DNA from: Actinomycetaceae bacterium | GTDB lineage: Bacteria; Actinomycetota; Actinomycetes; Actinomycetales; Actinomycetaceae | DNA length: 64,000 nt | Reading direction: 5' to 3' | NCBI GenBank assembly: GCA_030538185.1 | Contig: JAUNUK010000005.1 | Span: forward strand, 124,001 to 188,000 | Shown here: positions 1 through 9,132 of the stretch, one piece after another | Numbering within the stretch: position 1 is the stretch's first letter | How the letters are laid out: every line of letters starts with the position of its first letter | Notes under the pieces: model-generated | What the model was told of the DNA's origin: nothing | The model's input: only the letters and a program-made list of their open reading frames with translations | Databases searched by the model: none | Program-made: the position numbers and the translations under genes

Positions 1-2
1 TG

Positions 3-1781
3 CGTAACCTGACGGTCATCTCGGACACGATTGAAAACATTACGATTAACCACAAGACACCACCGGATCTGGAGCACCTACCTTTAGATGATAAGGCCAC
101 CTATGAGATGCTCTCGACGGGGGAAACTCTGGGGCTATTCCAGCTGGATGGCGCGGGCATGCGCACCTTGCTACGCCTCATGCGCCCCGATAAATTTGGT
201 GACATCTCAGCCGTGGGCGCCTTGTATCGTCCCGGACCCATGGGTGCTGACTCTCACACGAACTATGCCTTGCGTAAAAACGGCATGCAAGAGATTACCC
301 CGATCCACCCAGAATTAGCGGAACCTTTAGAAGAAATCTTGGGTGAAACCTATGGTCTGATTGTCTATCAAGAACAGGTCATGGCCATCGCCCAAAAGCT
401 TGCAGGCTACTCTTTGGGACAGGCAGATTTGCTGCGTCGCGCCATGGGCAAAAAGAAGGCAGAAATCCTTGACAAGGAATACAAGCCTTTCAAGCAAGGC
501 ATGTTGGACCGCGGGTATTCGGAAAATGCCGTCAAAACCTTGTGGGACATTTTGGTGCCGTTCTCAAACTACGCCTTCAATAAATCTCACTCGGCCGCTT
601 ACGGAATGGTGTCCTATTGGACCGCCTACCTCAAGACACACTTTCCAACCGAGTTCATGGCTGCCCTGTTGACCAGCCAGAAGGACAATAAAGAAAAACT
701 TGGGCATTACCTGGCAGAGGTACGCCGCATGGGGATTACTGTATTGCCCCCCGACATTAACGCCTCTGCTGCCATGTTTACTCCTGTGGGCGACGAGATC
801 CGTTTCGGGCTGGCGGCTATCCGCAATGTGGGCATCAACATTGTTGAATCAATCCTTGAGACCCGTAAAGAGCTTGGCAATTTTGCCAGTTTTCAAGACT
901 TTCTCAATAAAGTGCCTGGCACCGTGTGTTCTAAGAGGGTCATTGCATCTCTCATTAAAGCAGGGGCCTTTGACTCGTTTGGAAACTCCCGCAACGCCCT
1001 ATTCCTGTGCCATGAGGAAGCAGTTGATTCTGTTGTAGACGTTAAGAAGCAGGAAGCCGTGGGCCAGTTTGACCTCTTTGGTTCTGTGGGGGACGCAAGT
1101 TTCAGTGGTGTCGATATGAGCACCCAAATTCCAGACATTCCCGAGTGGGATAAAAAGGAGAAACTGGCTTTCGAAAGAGAGATGCTGGGTTTGTATGTCT
1201 CCGATCACCCCTTGGCAGGCATGGAGGCGTCCTTGGCACGTTTTGCCGATGTCCAGATCTCCAGTATCACTTCCGAGGACGGCAACGCAGAGAACCGAAA
1301 ACTTGTAAAAATCGCCGGCCTGATAACGAATGTCCAAAAGATGACTGACCGTAAAGGCAACCTTTGGGCCAAGGTCATGGTTGAGGACATGTCGGGGTCT
1401 ATTGAGGCCCTATTCTTTGCCCGAACCTACGAAACCGTGTCCACTGAACTGGTCCAAGACGCTATTGTGACGATTACCGGCAGGCTAGATGTGAGAGACG
1501 ATGGGGTGACCATACGCGCCCAGGAGATGACGACCCCACGTATTTCTGCCCCAGATGCCCCAATACTTCTGGGCTTGGCTGCCGGACAGTGTACGGATGA
1601 GATGGCGAAGAACTTGCGAGACATCCTGGAAAATCACTCAGGACCATCAATTGTGAGACTCCAGTTGAGTTCTGATACTCATACGACTGTTGTGCAACTG
1701 CCTGAAGCCCTCAATGTCAAAGCCACCACGGCCTTCTTTTCAGACGTAAAGGGACTTTTAGGTACTGGGTGCATCCTGTAG
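3..1781 (+). CDS. dnaE: DNA polymerase III subunit alpha (C-terminal part, gene starts outside window)
   Basis: This is the last 592 residues of the replicative polymerase alpha subunit, which extends both leading and lagging strands. The frame is open from base 3, so the start and the PHP domain lie to the left of the window. What is visible begins in the polymerase core, with the conserved GALYRPGPM segment near residue 72 and the fingers motif YQEQVM near residue 122, followed by AMGKKK. A helix-hairpin-helix region follows, and an OB-fold (about residues 435-525, VKIAGLITNVQ to IEALFF) lies close to the C-terminus. It ends facing two minus-strand genes, with a small hairpin terminator between. 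The family assignment is secure. Full-length DnaE proteins are about 1,150-1,190 residues, so roughly half is present. Confidence 0.97.
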   Translation, partial: RNLTVISDTIENITINHKTPPDLEHLPLDDKATYEMLSTGETLGLFQLDGAGMRTLLRLMRPDKFGDISAVGALYRPGPMGADSHTNYALRKNGMQEITPIHPELAEPLEEILGETYGLIVYQEQVMAIAQKLAGYSLGQADLLRRAMGKKKAEILDKEYKPFKQGMLDRGYSENAVKTLWDILVPFSNYAFNKSHSAAYGMVSYWTAYLKTHFPTEFMAALLTSQKDNKEKLGHYLAEVRRMGITVLPPDINASAAMFTPVGDEIRFGLAAIRNVGINIVESILETRKELGNFASFQDFLNKVPGTVCSKRVIASLIKAGAFDSFGNSRNALFLCHEEAVDSVVDVKKQEAVGQFDLFGSVGDASFSGVDMSTQIPDIPEWDKKEKLAFEREMLGLYVSDHPLAGMEASLARFADVQISSITSEDGNAENRKLVKIAGLITNVQKMTDRKGNLWAKVMVEDMSGSIEALFFARTYETVSTELVQDAIVTITGRLDVRDDGVTIRAQEMTTPRISAPDAPILLGLAAGQCTDEMAKNLRDILENHSGPSIVRLQLSSDTHTTVVQLPEALNVKATTAFFSDVKGLLGTGCIL

Positions 1782-1790
1782 CTGCATCCA

Positions 1791-1818
1791 TGCCGCAACG
1801 CCCTCGGCAATGGTTTTT
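1791..1818. terminator. Probable bidirectional terminator between dnaE and the S4-domain gene
   Basis: TGCCG at 1791-1795 pairs with CGGCA at 1805-1809, followed on the + strand by a T run (TTTTT near 1813-1817). It lies between two convergent genes. The loop and right arm contain a minus-strand copy of the repeated word CCGAGGGCG (1799-1807). The stem is only 5 bp, so terminator strength is uncertain. Confidence 0.5.
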
Positions 1819-2040
1819 CTAGGCCACCCTGAAGCGAAGCTCCGCGTTGGGGGAGTGGTAGGTGATGAGATCGCCTGCCTGGAGTTGCGCCCCAGGGCGT
1901 TGTTCGACTGTTCCATTGACCTCGACGTCCCCTGAGCGCACCACGATTTTGGCCCCTGCCCCGTCTTCTACCGCGTTTGCCAATTTGAGGAACTGAGCCA
2001 AACGTATGGAACCTTTAACCTTGATGTCGATGGTGTTCAT
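1819..2040 (-). CDS. Small S4-domain RNA-binding protein (YbcJ/YaaA-like)
   Basis: This 73-residue protein consists almost wholly of one S4 RNA-binding fold. It has the helix pair containing LAQFLKLANAV, then the characteristic VRSGDVEVNG turn that precedes the conserved asparagine-glycine of S4 domains, then a short beta section ending LRFRVA. Members of this family bind RNA, probably ribosomal RNA, but their exact task is not established. I chose the ATG at 2040 because the protein then starts right at the S4 fold. A longer GTG-started frame from 2079 would overlap the upstream gene. It lies 14 bp downstream of the SUKH gene on the same strand and is probably co-transcribed with it. Confidence 0.8.
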   Translation of the reverse strand: MNTIDIKVKGSIRLAQFLKLANAVEDGAGAKIVVRSGDVEVNGTVEQRPGAQLQAGDLITYHSPNAELRFRVA

Positions 2041-2054
2041 AGAAAGATTGTCCC

Positions 2055-2525
2055 TTAAGGGACTGGCACAAAGTCCCAAGAACCACTGGTCTGCCCCAAA
2101 GGGGATTCCATCAGGACCTCAAGTGCATCGAATAACCCATCGGCCACGTAGCGAACAGTCGCAGACTCTGCGGGTAGCAGGTAGATGACCTCGGGGTCAT
2201 CTGGGTGGAAGACGAGTTCGTCACCGTCAGCGGTTTCACCAAAGAAAACACATTCTTCCGCGCGTTCTTCGTCTATGAGCTCTTCATCCCACTCCCAGCC
2301 GTCTTCTCGCAGGCGCTTTTTCCATTTCTCCATCGACCAGGGGCCCTCCAAAATGTCCGAGGGCGTATAGATGTGGATGTGACCGGCAAGCTGACCATTT
2401 CCCAGTGTGGACATATATTCTCGATAGCCACTGGGCATGGGAGTGGCCAGTTCCTCTTCCAGATCGTTTAAGTCTTCTTGGGTAACCCCTCGTGGAGTCC
2501 CTTCCACCTGTACTGATGAAAACAT
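2055..2525 (-). CDS. SMI1/KNR4 (SUKH) family protein
   Basis: This 156-residue acidic protein has the opening pattern of SUKH-domain proteins: VTQEDLNDLEEEL, then the MPSGYREYMSTLGNG segment in which a Tyr and a Gly-Asn-Gly follow a short helix. A WSMEKW segment and a C-terminal strand rich in Asp and Glu (ADGDELVFHPDDPEVIYLL) follow. SUKH proteins include immunity proteins for polymorphic toxins, but many are housekeeping or of unknown role. No toxin gene is next to it here, so immunity is not supported by context. A strong AGGAGG lies just upstream of the ATG. It is followed on the same strand by the small S4-domain gene and diverges from hisD. Confidence 0.8.
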   Translation of the reverse strand: MFSSVQVEGTPRGVTQEDLNDLEEELATPMPSGYREYMSTLGNGQLAGHIHIYTPSDILEGPWSMEKWKKRLREDGWEWDEELIDEERAEECVFFGETADGDELVFHPDDPEVIYLLPAESATVRYVADGLFDALEVLMESPLGQTSGSWDFVPVP

Positions 2526-2610
2526 TGGACCTCCTGTCCGATGCGGGCAGATTTAACGCATATGTCTGTCTATCGTCCAAGGGCAAAAAATGTGAGGACT
2601 TGGCGGGAGC

Positions 2611-2623
2611 TAAGATAAATGCA
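2611..2623 (+). promoter_or_regulatory. Probable leaderless -10 element of hisD
   Basis: TAAGAT at 2611-2616 fits the actinobacterial TANNNT -10 box. Six bases separate it from the hisD ATG at 2623, which places the expected transcription start on the A of the start codon. No good -35 hexamer is visible, and the nearest purine-rich stretch (GGGAG) is too far from the ATG to be a good Shine-Dalgarno site. Confidence 0.5.
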
Positions 2624-3948
2624 TGATGAATCTTCTCGATCTGCGCGCGACCGATATAGACGCAACTACACTTGCTCGCTTATTGCCTAGGGCTTCTTTG
2701 GATGTTGAGGGAGCCTTGGAAACAGTGCGTCCAATATTTGCTGACCTGCGCACGAGAGGATTTGAGGCCCTATTGGACCTCAGCGAACGTTTCGACGGGG
2801 TTCGGCCAACACATATTCGGGTGGCGCAAAAAGATATTGATGCGGCTGTAGCGGCATTGGATCCGCAGGTACGTGCCTCTTTAGAGCTGTGTATTGAACA
2901 CAACCGTAAAGGCCATGAAGCGCAGTTGCCGGCTCAGGTCTCCACCACGATTATTCCGGGAGGCACAGTACACCAACGCTACATTCCTGTAAGGCGTGTG
3001 GGCCTCTATGCTCCTGGAGGCCTGGCGGTCTATCCCTCCTCTGTAGTTATGAATGTTGTCGCGGCACAGGTTGCAGGGGTTCAAAGTATCGCCTTGGCAT
3101 CGCCTCCGCAGAAAGACTTTGCGGGACTTCCGCATCCCACCATCTTGGCTGCGTGTGGGCTGTTGGGCGTAAACGAGGTTTATGCCATGGGCGGGGCACA
3201 GGCAATCGCTGCGCTGGGGCATGGTTTGCAAGCGACAGGTGAACACAGCGGGCAGGAATCGATTGACGCAGTTGACGTCGTGACTGGCCCCGGCAATATC
3301 TATGTCGCTGCTGCCAAGCGAGCACTTGCTGGCGTATGTGGGATTGATGCGGAGGCAGGGACCACAGAGATCGCCATTGTGGCAGATAGAAGTGCCAATC
3401 CTGAGTGGGTGGCTGCGGATCTTATCTCTCAGGCGGAACACGATCCCGCAGCGGCTTCCGTCTTGATCACTGACAGTCCTGAATTGGTGCAGGCAGTCGA
3501 GGATGCTTTAGAGCCCCAAATATCGGCAACCTTGCATTCTGAACGCATACGCACAGCGCTCAGTGGCCCACAATCGGGAATAGTTTTGGTTTCGTCCATA
3601 AAAGACGGCCTTGAGGTTGCCAATATCTACGGTGCTGAACACCTGGAGATCCACACGGCGAATGCCTACGAAGATGCCTTGAAGGTTCACAATGCGGGGG
3701 CAATTTTTATTGGGGGGTATTCTCCGGTGCCTTTGGGTGACTACTTGGCAGGTTCTAACCATGTCCTGCCCACAGGGGGGACTGCGCGTTTTGCCTCAGG
3801 ATTATCTGTCTACGCATTCTTGAAGCCGGTCCAAATGGTCGAATACTCGAAGGAGGCACTGGCTGAGATGTCCGGGCCGCTAACAGCATTGGCAGAAGCT
3901 GAGGCGCTTCCTGCACATGGGGTAGCTGCCAGGATCCGCCAGGGGTAG
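2623..3948 (+). CDS. hisD: Histidinol dehydrogenase
   Basis: Catalyses the last two steps of histidine biosynthesis, the NAD-dependent, zinc-dependent oxidation of L-histidinol to L-histidine, in the cytosol. The 441 residues match the usual family length of about 430-450. Recognisable blocks are VGLYAPGGLAVYPSSVVMN, the AMGGAQAIAALG segment, DVVTGPGNIYVAAAKR, and the catalytic and zinc region DLISQAEHDP with the Glu-His pair. The GSNHVLPTGGTAR segment follows near the C-terminus. It is the first his gene here and reads away from the SUKH gene. An ATG at 2623 is followed at once by a second ATG. The antisense gene immediately downstream separates it from hisC. Confidence 0.97.
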   Translation: MMNLLDLRATDIDATTLARLLPRASLDVEGALETVRPIFADLRTRGFEALLDLSERFDGVRPTHIRVAQKDIDAAVAALDPQVRASLELCIEHNRKGHEAQLPAQVSTTIIPGGTVHQRYIPVRRVGLYAPGGLAVYPSSVVMNVVAAQVAGVQSIALASPPQKDFAGLPHPTILAACGLLGVNEVYAMGGAQAIAALGHGLQATGEHSGQESIDAVDVVTGPGNIYVAAAKRALAGVCGIDAEAGTTEIAIVADRSANPEWVAADLISQAEHDPAAASVLITDSPELVQAVEDALEPQISATLHSERIRTALSGPQSGIVLVSSIKDGLEVANIYGAEHLEIHTANAYEDALKVHNAGAIFIGGYSPVPLGDYLAGSNHVLPTGGTARFASGLSVYAFLKPVQMVEYSKEALAEMSGPLTALAEAEALPAHGVAARIRQG

Positions 3949-3960
3949 TTTTAGGTGGTT

Positions 3961-4398
3961 TTACCAGGCAGGAAGACGCATTTGCAGTGTGGGGAATATG
4001 AATGCCGCTGAGATGCCCAGGATAAAGCAAGAAAACAGCGAGAGCAGCGGAGTCCACGGGGAGGAAAAGCCAGTGGCTGTAGGCCAGGCAGTAGCGATGA
4101 TCGTATTGTCCATGGAAGACCCAGAGGCGCCGTCCAGAACAACAATGTCTTGAAGAAGTGGGGGGATTTCCACCTCACCAAACTGGGAGGGAGAAGCCTC
4201 GCCCGTCACAAGGAGTGGTGGGGTATAGGGTTCTGGTTGAACGGGGCCCCACACGTCAGCGGCATGAGTCGTGGCAGGTACAGCAATGCTTAGCAAAAAG
4301 ACAGTGGCAAAGAGGTACGCGAGGACACTGCCTCGCCGATACTTCTGATTCACAGAAAAACCCAAGTCAAAAACCTTTAGATAGTCAATACTTACCAC
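3961..4398 (-). CDS. Hypothetical two-segment membrane or exported protein inside the his cluster
   Basis: I do not recognise a family. The 145-residue product has a positively charged start, a hydrophobic segment at about residues 25-46 (LAYLFATVFLLSIAVPATT, ending in a possible AHA signal-peptidase-like site), a Pro-rich acidic middle, and a second hydrophobic segment near residues 115-137 (LLSLFSCFILGISAAFIF). The likely topology is a signal peptide or signal anchor plus a C-terminal membrane helix. It lies antisense between hisD and hisC, 12 bp after hisD. The start is uncertain: the GTG at 4398 has no clear ribosome-binding site. The gene could be a lineage-specific insertion. Coding is supported only by the ORF length and the ordered hydrophobic pattern. 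Confidence 0.5.
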   Translation of the reverse strand: MVSIDYLKVFDLGFSVNQKYRRGSVLAYLFATVFLLSIAVPATTHAADVWGPVQPEPYTPPLLVTGEASPSQFGEVEIPPLLQDIVVLDGASGSSMDNTIIATAWPTATGFSSPWTPLLSLFSCFILGISAAFIFPTLQMRLPAW

Positions 4399-4464
4399 TG
4401 ACTAAACAATCTACTTGGCGCTGACATCGATTTCAACGCAACACAAGGAATTGTGCGAATTTGG

Positions 4465-4502
4465 TTGGGATTGTGTGGCTGATATTTCGTAGACTACACA
4501 GG
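4465..4502 (+). promoter_or_regulatory. Probable leaderless promoter of hisC
   Basis: TTGGGA at 4465-4470 and TAGACT at 4490-4495 (19-bp spacer) form a plausible -35/-10 pair. Six bases separate the -10 box from the GTG start at 4502, so transcription is expected to begin at the start codon. No Shine-Dalgarno sequence lies in front of the GTG. This gives hisC and the genes behind it their own promoter, separate from hisD. Confidence 0.55.
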
Positions 4503-5638
4503 TGAGTGAAGCGCAATTGCCCTTGAGAAGGGAACTTGAGGGATTAACCCCCTACGGTGCCCCGCAACTGGATGTTCAGATTCGGTTGAATGTAAATGAA
4601 AATCCTTATTCGCCCTCTGAAGAGACTGCTAGCGACATTGCTGCGGCGGTACGAGATGCGGCTTTAGGGCTTAACCGCTATCCAGATCGTGATTTTCCTG
4701 CTTTGCGTCAGGCCTTGGCAAGCTATGTGCACCAAGAATCCCAGGTGCTCATACGCCCAGAAAATATCTGGGCAGCCAATGGGTCCAATGAAGTCATGTT
4801 GCACCTCTTCCAAGCCTATGGAGGCCCGACCCACAAGGCATTAGCGTTCACGCCTGCTTATTCCATGTACCCGGAATATGCGCGGGATACCTGCACCGAG
4901 TTTGTGGTCGTGCCAAGGATGTCCGACTTCCGAGTGGATCTGGATATGGCAAAAGAAGCCATTGTCGAACACAAACCGGCACTGGTTTTGATTACCTCTC
5001 CCAACAATCCCACCGGAACCGCGATGCCACTTTCCGACATCCGAGAGATTACCCAGATGGCACGGGGTAACGGACCACAAAAATCCGCAGGCGATCACAC
5101 AGATGCCGTCGTCATCGTGGACGAAGCCTACGCAGAGTTTCGCCGCGCAGGTACGCCCTCGGCAATGGTCTTGCTTGAGGAATACCCGAATATGGTGGTC
5201 AGTCGGACCATGTCAAAAGCCTTCGGTATGGCGGGCCTGCGCTTGGGGTATATGGCCGCCTCGCAGCAAATCATCGACAACCTCATGGTGGTGCGCCTGC
5301 CCTATCATTTATCTGCCGTGACTCAGGCCGCAGCCCTGGCAGCACTTGCCCACACGGAGGAACTACGAGCCCAAGTTGCTGGTCTTGCAAAACAGCGCGA
5401 CCAGTTGGTTGTGGACTTGCGTGCAATGGGTTTGGAAGCAATCGACTCGGATGCGAACTTTGTCATGTTCGGGACCTTCGCCGATCGATCAAGGGTCTGG
5501 AAAGACCTCTTGGATCGCGGCGTGTTGATACGCGAAGTCGGGCCTCCCGGCTGGTTACGTGTCAGCATTGGTACAGTTGAGGAAACGGCGGCCTTCCTGG
5601 CCGCGTTACGGGAGGTATTGGCCAATGAACGAGCCTAG
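4502..5638 (+). CDS. hisC: Histidinol-phosphate aminotransferase
   Basis: PLP-dependent fold-type I aminotransferase that converts imidazole acetol phosphate and glutamate to histidinol phosphate. The 378 residues have the N-terminal [12 protein letters not shown] motif, LNRYPD, the [15 protein letters not shown] segment, [10 protein letters not shown], the [10 protein letters not shown] segment with the PLP-binding Asp and Tyr, and [17 protein letters not shown] with the Schiff-base lysine (SKAFG). The C-terminal substrate-binding arginine lies in GWLRVSIGT. The GTG start at 4502 is favoured by the predicted leaderless promoter. The end overlaps the start of hisB by 14 bp, indicating translational coupling. 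Confidence 0.97.
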   Translation: MSEAQLPLRRELEGLTPYGAPQLDVQIRLNVNENPYSPSEETASDIAAAVRDAALGLNRYPDRDFPALRQALASYVHQESQVLIRPENIWAANGSNEVMLHLFQAYGGPTHKALAFTPAYSMYPEYARDTCTEFVVVPRMSDFRVDLDMAKEAIVEHKPALVLITSPNNPTGTAMPLSDIREITQMARGNGPQKSAGDHTDAVVIVDEAYAEFRRAGTPSAMVLLEEYPNMVVSRTMSKAFGMAGLRLGYMAASQQIIDNLMVVRLPYHLSAVTQAAALAALAHTEELRAQVAGLAKQRDQLVVDLRAMGLEAIDSDANFVMFGTFADRSRVWKDLLDRGVLIREVGPPGWLRVSIGTVEETAAFLAALREVLANERA

Positions 5639-6233
5639 GGTAGCCAGCGTTGAAAGAAAGACATCCGAGTCTGCTATTAAGGTAAGCATTAACCTTGACG
5701 GCACAGGTCAGGCTCGAATCTCGACCTCTGTGCCTTTCTTTGACCACATGTTGACTGCCTTGGCTAGGCACTCCTTGATGGACATCGAAGTGGAAGCCAG
5801 TGGGGATACGCATATCGACGTACATCACACGGTTGAAGACACCGCCATTTGCCTTGGCCGAGCCCTTAAACAGGCATTGGGAGACAAGGCTGGTATCCGT
5901 CGCTACGCTGACGCGACCGTGCCTCTGGATGAGGCAGTGGCCAAGGCGGTAGTTGACCTGGCAGGACGCCCTTACGTGACATGTTCTGGTGAGCCAGATG
6001 GCCAAGAATATGCACTGATTGGTGGGCACTTCACGGGTGCTTTGACGCGGCATGTCTTCGAATCCTTTGCCTTGAACGCCGAAATTTGCCTGCATGTGTA
6101 TGTGCTTTCAGGACGCGATCCGCATCATATTGTCGAGGCGCAGTTTAAGGCGGTCGCTCGGGCTTTACGCGATGCCTTAGCCTATGACCCGCGGGTTCAG
6201 GGTGTGCCCTCCACCAAAGGTTCTTTATCCTGA
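5625..6233 (+). CDS. hisB: Imidazoleglycerol-phosphate dehydratase
   Basis: Catalyses the manganese-dependent dehydration of imidazole glycerol phosphate to imidazole acetol phosphate. The 202-residue protein is the monofunctional actinobacterial type, without a histidinol phosphatase domain. Metal-binding signatures are present: FFDHML, the HHTVEDTAI motif in the first half, and the repeat-related [17 protein letters not shown] and [12 protein letters not shown] in the second half. I chose the ATG at 5625 because [13 protein letters not shown] matches the usual N-terminus. It overlaps hisC by 14 bp. Histidinol-phosphate phosphatase must be encoded elsewhere. Confidence 0.97.
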   Translation: MNEPRVASVERKTSESAIKVSINLDGTGQARISTSVPFFDHMLTALARHSLMDIEVEASGDTHIDVHHTVEDTAICLGRALKQALGDKAGIRRYADATVPLDEAVAKAVVDLAGRPYVTCSGEPDGQEYALIGGHFTGALTRHVFESFALNAEICLHVYVLSGRDPHHIVEAQFKAVARALRDALAYDPRVQGVPSTKGSLS

Positions 6234-6285
6234 ACCTCAGTTTCGACATAGTATTGAGGTGCAAGGACTATCCCTGGAGGTTGCT

Positions 6286-6948
6286 TTGAGTGCTCACACG
6301 CCTGGTACAGATACGCCCTCCGAAGGCATTGATGCAGAGTTCGCGCGTCTCGTTGCAGATCTGGATAGTTCCCTAGGAAGCACTGATAGCCCTGACCTGG
6401 ACACCCCTGAGATGACTGGGGACAAGGTCGAGAAGGGTCACTCTGTTGCTCTTGTGCTCACCCCGGTCGCCTCTGCGCAGGCACTTGCAGGGCTGTGTGC
6501 CATGTCAGGACTTGAAATCGAGGTCATTCCTTCAACCACAGGTGCCTTGGTCTATTTGAAGCTGGATGAGGAGAGCCAAGAATGGGAGCTGGATGCCCTG
6601 CTGGGCGGTAGTGCCCATTTGCCTGAAAAGGCTGTAGAGCTAGCATCACAGCTTTCTGTCATTGCACGTATGCCTGTCGTGCTTGCAATCTCGTGGATTG
6701 CTCCAGGCAATGAGATTGAACCTGGGGTCACTGGCAGGGTCTCGGCCCACCGTTTCCATCAGGGCAAGGTCGAAGACGAGCTGCCTCCAGGAATGCTCAT
6801 GGCCCGTATGGATGGGGTGGTTGAAGACCTCTTACTGGGAAGGGTGACACCGCAGGACGTTCAAGGCATGGCGTCATCTGCCCAGGTCCCGCGTTGGCAG
6901 GCATTAAGGATGCTGAGCAAAGGTTTGCGTCGCAGCAAGGACACATAA
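6286..6948 (+). CDS. Hypothetical protein between hisB and hisH
   Basis: I do not recognise a characterised family for this 220-residue acidic, soluble protein. It begins with a probably disordered stretch rich in Asp, Ser and Thr. A more ordered part follows from about residue 45, containing VALVLTPVASAQALAGL, an ISWIAPGNEIEPG segment and a C-terminal helix ending LRRSKDT. The TTG at 6286 was chosen because GGAGG stands five bases upstream. An earlier GTG-type start would overlap hisB. Its place inside the operon suggests co-expression with histidine genes, which does not show that it acts in the pathway. Confidence 0.65.
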   Translation: MSAHTPGTDTPSEGIDAEFARLVADLDSSLGSTDSPDLDTPEMTGDKVEKGHSVALVLTPVASAQALAGLCAMSGLEIEVIPSTTGALVYLKLDEESQEWELDALLGGSAHLPEKAVELASQLSVIARMPVVLAISWIAPGNEIEPGVTGRVSAHRFHQGKVEDELPPGMLMARMDGVVEDLLLGRVTPQDVQGMASSAQVPRWQALRMLSKGLRRSKDT

Positions 6949-6997
6949 CTCGTGTCCACACGGGCATGTTTTCGAAGAAGTTGGGTTAGTTAGAGAA

Positions 6998-7666
6998 GTG
7001 GGTGCTGTGACATCAGTGGTGGTCCTGGATTACGGTTCAGGTAATGTGCGCTCGGCTTGTCGCGCCTTGGAACACGTAGGTGCGCAAGTCACCTTGAGTT
7101 GCGAAGCCAAGGCCATAGAAAAAGCTGAGGGCCTAGTAGTGCCCGGTGTCGGTTCCTTCAAGGCCGTCATGCGCCAACTTCAGGATGTAGATGCCCCTCG
7201 CATCATCGATCAACGCTTAGCTGGAGGCAAGGCCGTCCTCGGGATCTGTGTGGGCCATCAGGTTCTTTTTTCCGAGGGCGTTGAACATATCGGTGCGGGG
7301 AAAAAGGTGGAGGGCTTGGCCCAGTGGCCCGGCATAGTAGAACGCCTTGAGGCGCCTGTTGTGCCGCATACAGGCTGGTCGCCTGTGCGTCCCCCGAAGG
7401 GTTCGCGGCTGTTTGAGGGTGTCGAAGATCAGCGCTTCTATTTTGTTCATTCTTACGGCGTCACCCGTGACCCTTTTGTATCAATGCAGGACAGCTCACC
7501 TTTGAGGGCTCCTCAGGTTGCCTGGGCGCATCACGGCCAAGATTTTGTGGCCGCAGTGGAAAACGGTCCGCTCAGCTCTACTCAATTTCATCCAGAAAAA
7601 TCAGGGGAGGCCGGGTTGCGCCTGCTAAAAAACTGGATCAATCTGTGTTCTACACAAGGTCAATGA
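6998..7666 (+). CDS. hisH: Imidazole glycerol phosphate synthase, glutaminase subunit
   Basis: Class I glutamine amidotransferase that releases ammonia for the HisF cyclase subunit. The 222 residues show the [12 protein letters not shown] start, the oxyanion-strand VVPGVGSF, the nucleophile elbow [10 protein letters not shown] with the catalytic Cys, and the C-terminal [11 protein letters not shown] with the catalytic His and Glu. HisF is not in the window, so the partner is encoded elsewhere. The start is given as the GTG at 6998. A second in-frame GTG at 7007 would also fit and would remove three residues. It is followed closely by hisA. Confidence 0.96.
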   Translation: MGAVTSVVVLDYGSGNVRSACRALEHVGAQVTLSCEAKAIEKAEGLVVPGVGSFKAVMRQLQDVDAPRIIDQRLAGGKAVLGICVGHQVLFSEGVEHIGAGKKVEGLAQWPGIVERLEAPVVPHTGWSPVRPPKGSRLFEGVEDQRFYFVHSYGVTRDPFVSMQDSSPLRAPQVAWAHHGQDFVAAVENGPLSSTQFHPEKSGEAGLRLLKNWINLCSTQGQ

Positions 7667-7680
7667 AGGGAAATATCACC

Positions 7681-8430
7681 ATGAGTTTAGAGTTACTTCC
7701 GGCGGTGGATGTCGTCGATGGCCAAGCTGTCAGACTTGTGCAGGGCAAAGCAGGAACAGAGACCGGATACGGAGATCCACTAGAGGCGGCCAAGCTTTTT
7801 GAGGACGCCGGTGCGCAGTGGATTCACCTTGTGGACTTGGATGCGGCTTTCGGCCGTGGATCGAATGCCCCACTACTTTCACAGATCGTCTCGAAGCTGT
7901 CTTTGAAAGTGGAACTCAGCGGCGGAATCCGTGATGACGAGTCTTTGAAACGCGCCTTGGACGCGGGTGCGACTCGCGTTAACCTGGGCACTGCGGCACT
8001 AGAGGATCCCGAGTGGACCAAGCGGGCCATTGGCGAGTTTGGCGACCGTGTGGCGGTGGGACTAGACGTTAAAATCGACGAAAAAGGTGAGACTCTTGCG
8101 GCGCGGGGATGGACGAAGCCCGGAGGCAATCTTTGGGAGGTCTTGGAGCGACTCGACCGTCAGGGATGCTCACGTTACGTCGTGACAGATGTATCGCGTG
8201 ACGGAATGATGTCTGGGCCAAACCTTGAGCTCTTGCAGCAGGTATGCGCCGCCACGAAAGCCCCTGTTATCGCCTCTGGTGGGGTGTCTTCCTTAGAGGA
8301 CATTGCCGCACTTGCTGCCCTCGTCGACAAGGGCGTTGAAGGAGCAATCGCAGGGAAGGCCCTGTATGCAGGCGCATTTACTATCGAAGAAGCCCTGGCC
8401 GTTGCGGCAGGTGGCAAACCCGGCGTATGA
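7681..8430 (+). CDS. hisA: ProFAR isomerase HisA/PriA
   Basis: A (beta/alpha)8-barrel isomerase of 249 residues that converts ProFAR to PRFAR in histidine synthesis. The key blocks are [18 protein letters not shown] with the first catalytic Asp, [48 protein letters not shown] with the second catalytic Asp, and VIASGGVSS for phosphate binding. In many actinobacteria this enzyme (PriA) also does the TrpF reaction. In Actinomycetaceae that lost trp genes it has been reported to specialise. Which applies here cannot be told from the window. The ATG at 7681 gives the standard N-terminus. Its stop overlaps the next ATG (ATGA). Confidence 0.95.
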   Translation: MSLELLPAVDVVDGQAVRLVQGKAGTETGYGDPLEAAKLFEDAGAQWIHLVDLDAAFGRGSNAPLLSQIVSKLSLKVELSGGIRDDESLKRALDAGATRVNLGTAALEDPEWTKRAIGEFGDRVAVGLDVKIDEKGETLAARGWTKPGGNLWEVLERLDRQGCSRYVVTDVSRDGMMSGPNLELLQQVCAATKAPVIASGGVSSLEDIAALAALVDKGVEGAIAGKALYAGAFTIEEALAVAAGGKPGV

Positions 8431-9119
8431 ACCCGTCTTCACCGGCGGATATGGGCGAAACTTTAGAGAAAACTGCCGCCGCGTTCGCCTTGGGAGATGA
8501 GCAAGAAGTGCTCCCCGCCCTCGTCCATGCTTTTTTGGAAGAGCGGCTCTTGGTCCCGGTCAAACCTGCCCCACACCAAAGCGGAGAGCCGCATGGGTCA
8601 GATGACAGCTGCCCACCGAGTTCCTTGAGGCAGGCTAAAACCCCCTTAGGTCCGGCCATAGTGGCTTTTACTAGTGTGGATTTGCTCACGTTGTGGGATG
8701 AAACTGCGCGGCCATTGAGTGTCCCAGGCCCTCGTCTCGCTTTGGCTGCGCTGGCAGAAACCCAAGGTCTTGTCCTCCTGAATCCGCCTGATTCTGGGCT
8801 GATCTTGGGACGTCCAGCACTTACTGCCCTGGCTTCTGGGGATACCTGGTTGCCGCCTTGGCGGGACGTGGAGCTTATTAATGCACTGGTAGATCAAGGT
8901 TCCAGGTGGCCATCTATCGAAGGGGTTACCTGTGTGCCCACCCTGGGAGGAGGGCTGCTCATCGAGGTAGAGATCAATGGGAATGGGGGAGCCGCCCGCG
9001 ACAGTGTCGAAGGTTTCGCTTCGTCCTTGAAAGGCATGGAACGACTCTTTGCGGCGGCACATACAGTTGAGATCCGTCCCCGTTGGTCTGCTACACTTTC
9101 CTTTGGTCATGTCGGGTAA
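8427..9119 (+). CDS. SseB-family N-terminal domain protein
   Basis: A 230-residue soluble protein coupled to hisA by a 4-bp ATGA overlap. It resembles the SseB-like proteins that commonly follow hisA/priA in actinobacteria. The pattern seen is an N-terminal helix ([21 protein letters not shown]), a strand-turn LLVPVKP, the central [13 protein letters not shown] that matches the conserved AFTS(xx)L segment of the family, and the [15 protein letters not shown] segment. The biochemical function of these proteins is unknown and the name does not imply type III secretion here. Family assignment is moderately sure, from the AFTS and NP motifs and the context. Confidence 0.75.
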   Translation: MNPSSPADMGETLEKTAAAFALGDEQEVLPALVHAFLEERLLVPVKPAPHQSGEPHGSDDSCPPSSLRQAKTPLGPAIVAFTSVDLLTLWDETARPLSVPGPRLALAALAETQGLVLLNPPDSGLILGRPALTALASGDTWLPPWRDVELINALVDQGSRWPSIEGVTCVPTLGGGLLIEVEINGNGGAARDSVEGFASSLKGMERLFAAAHTVEIRPRWSATLSFGHVG

Positions 9120-9132
9120 CCGACACGTAAGC

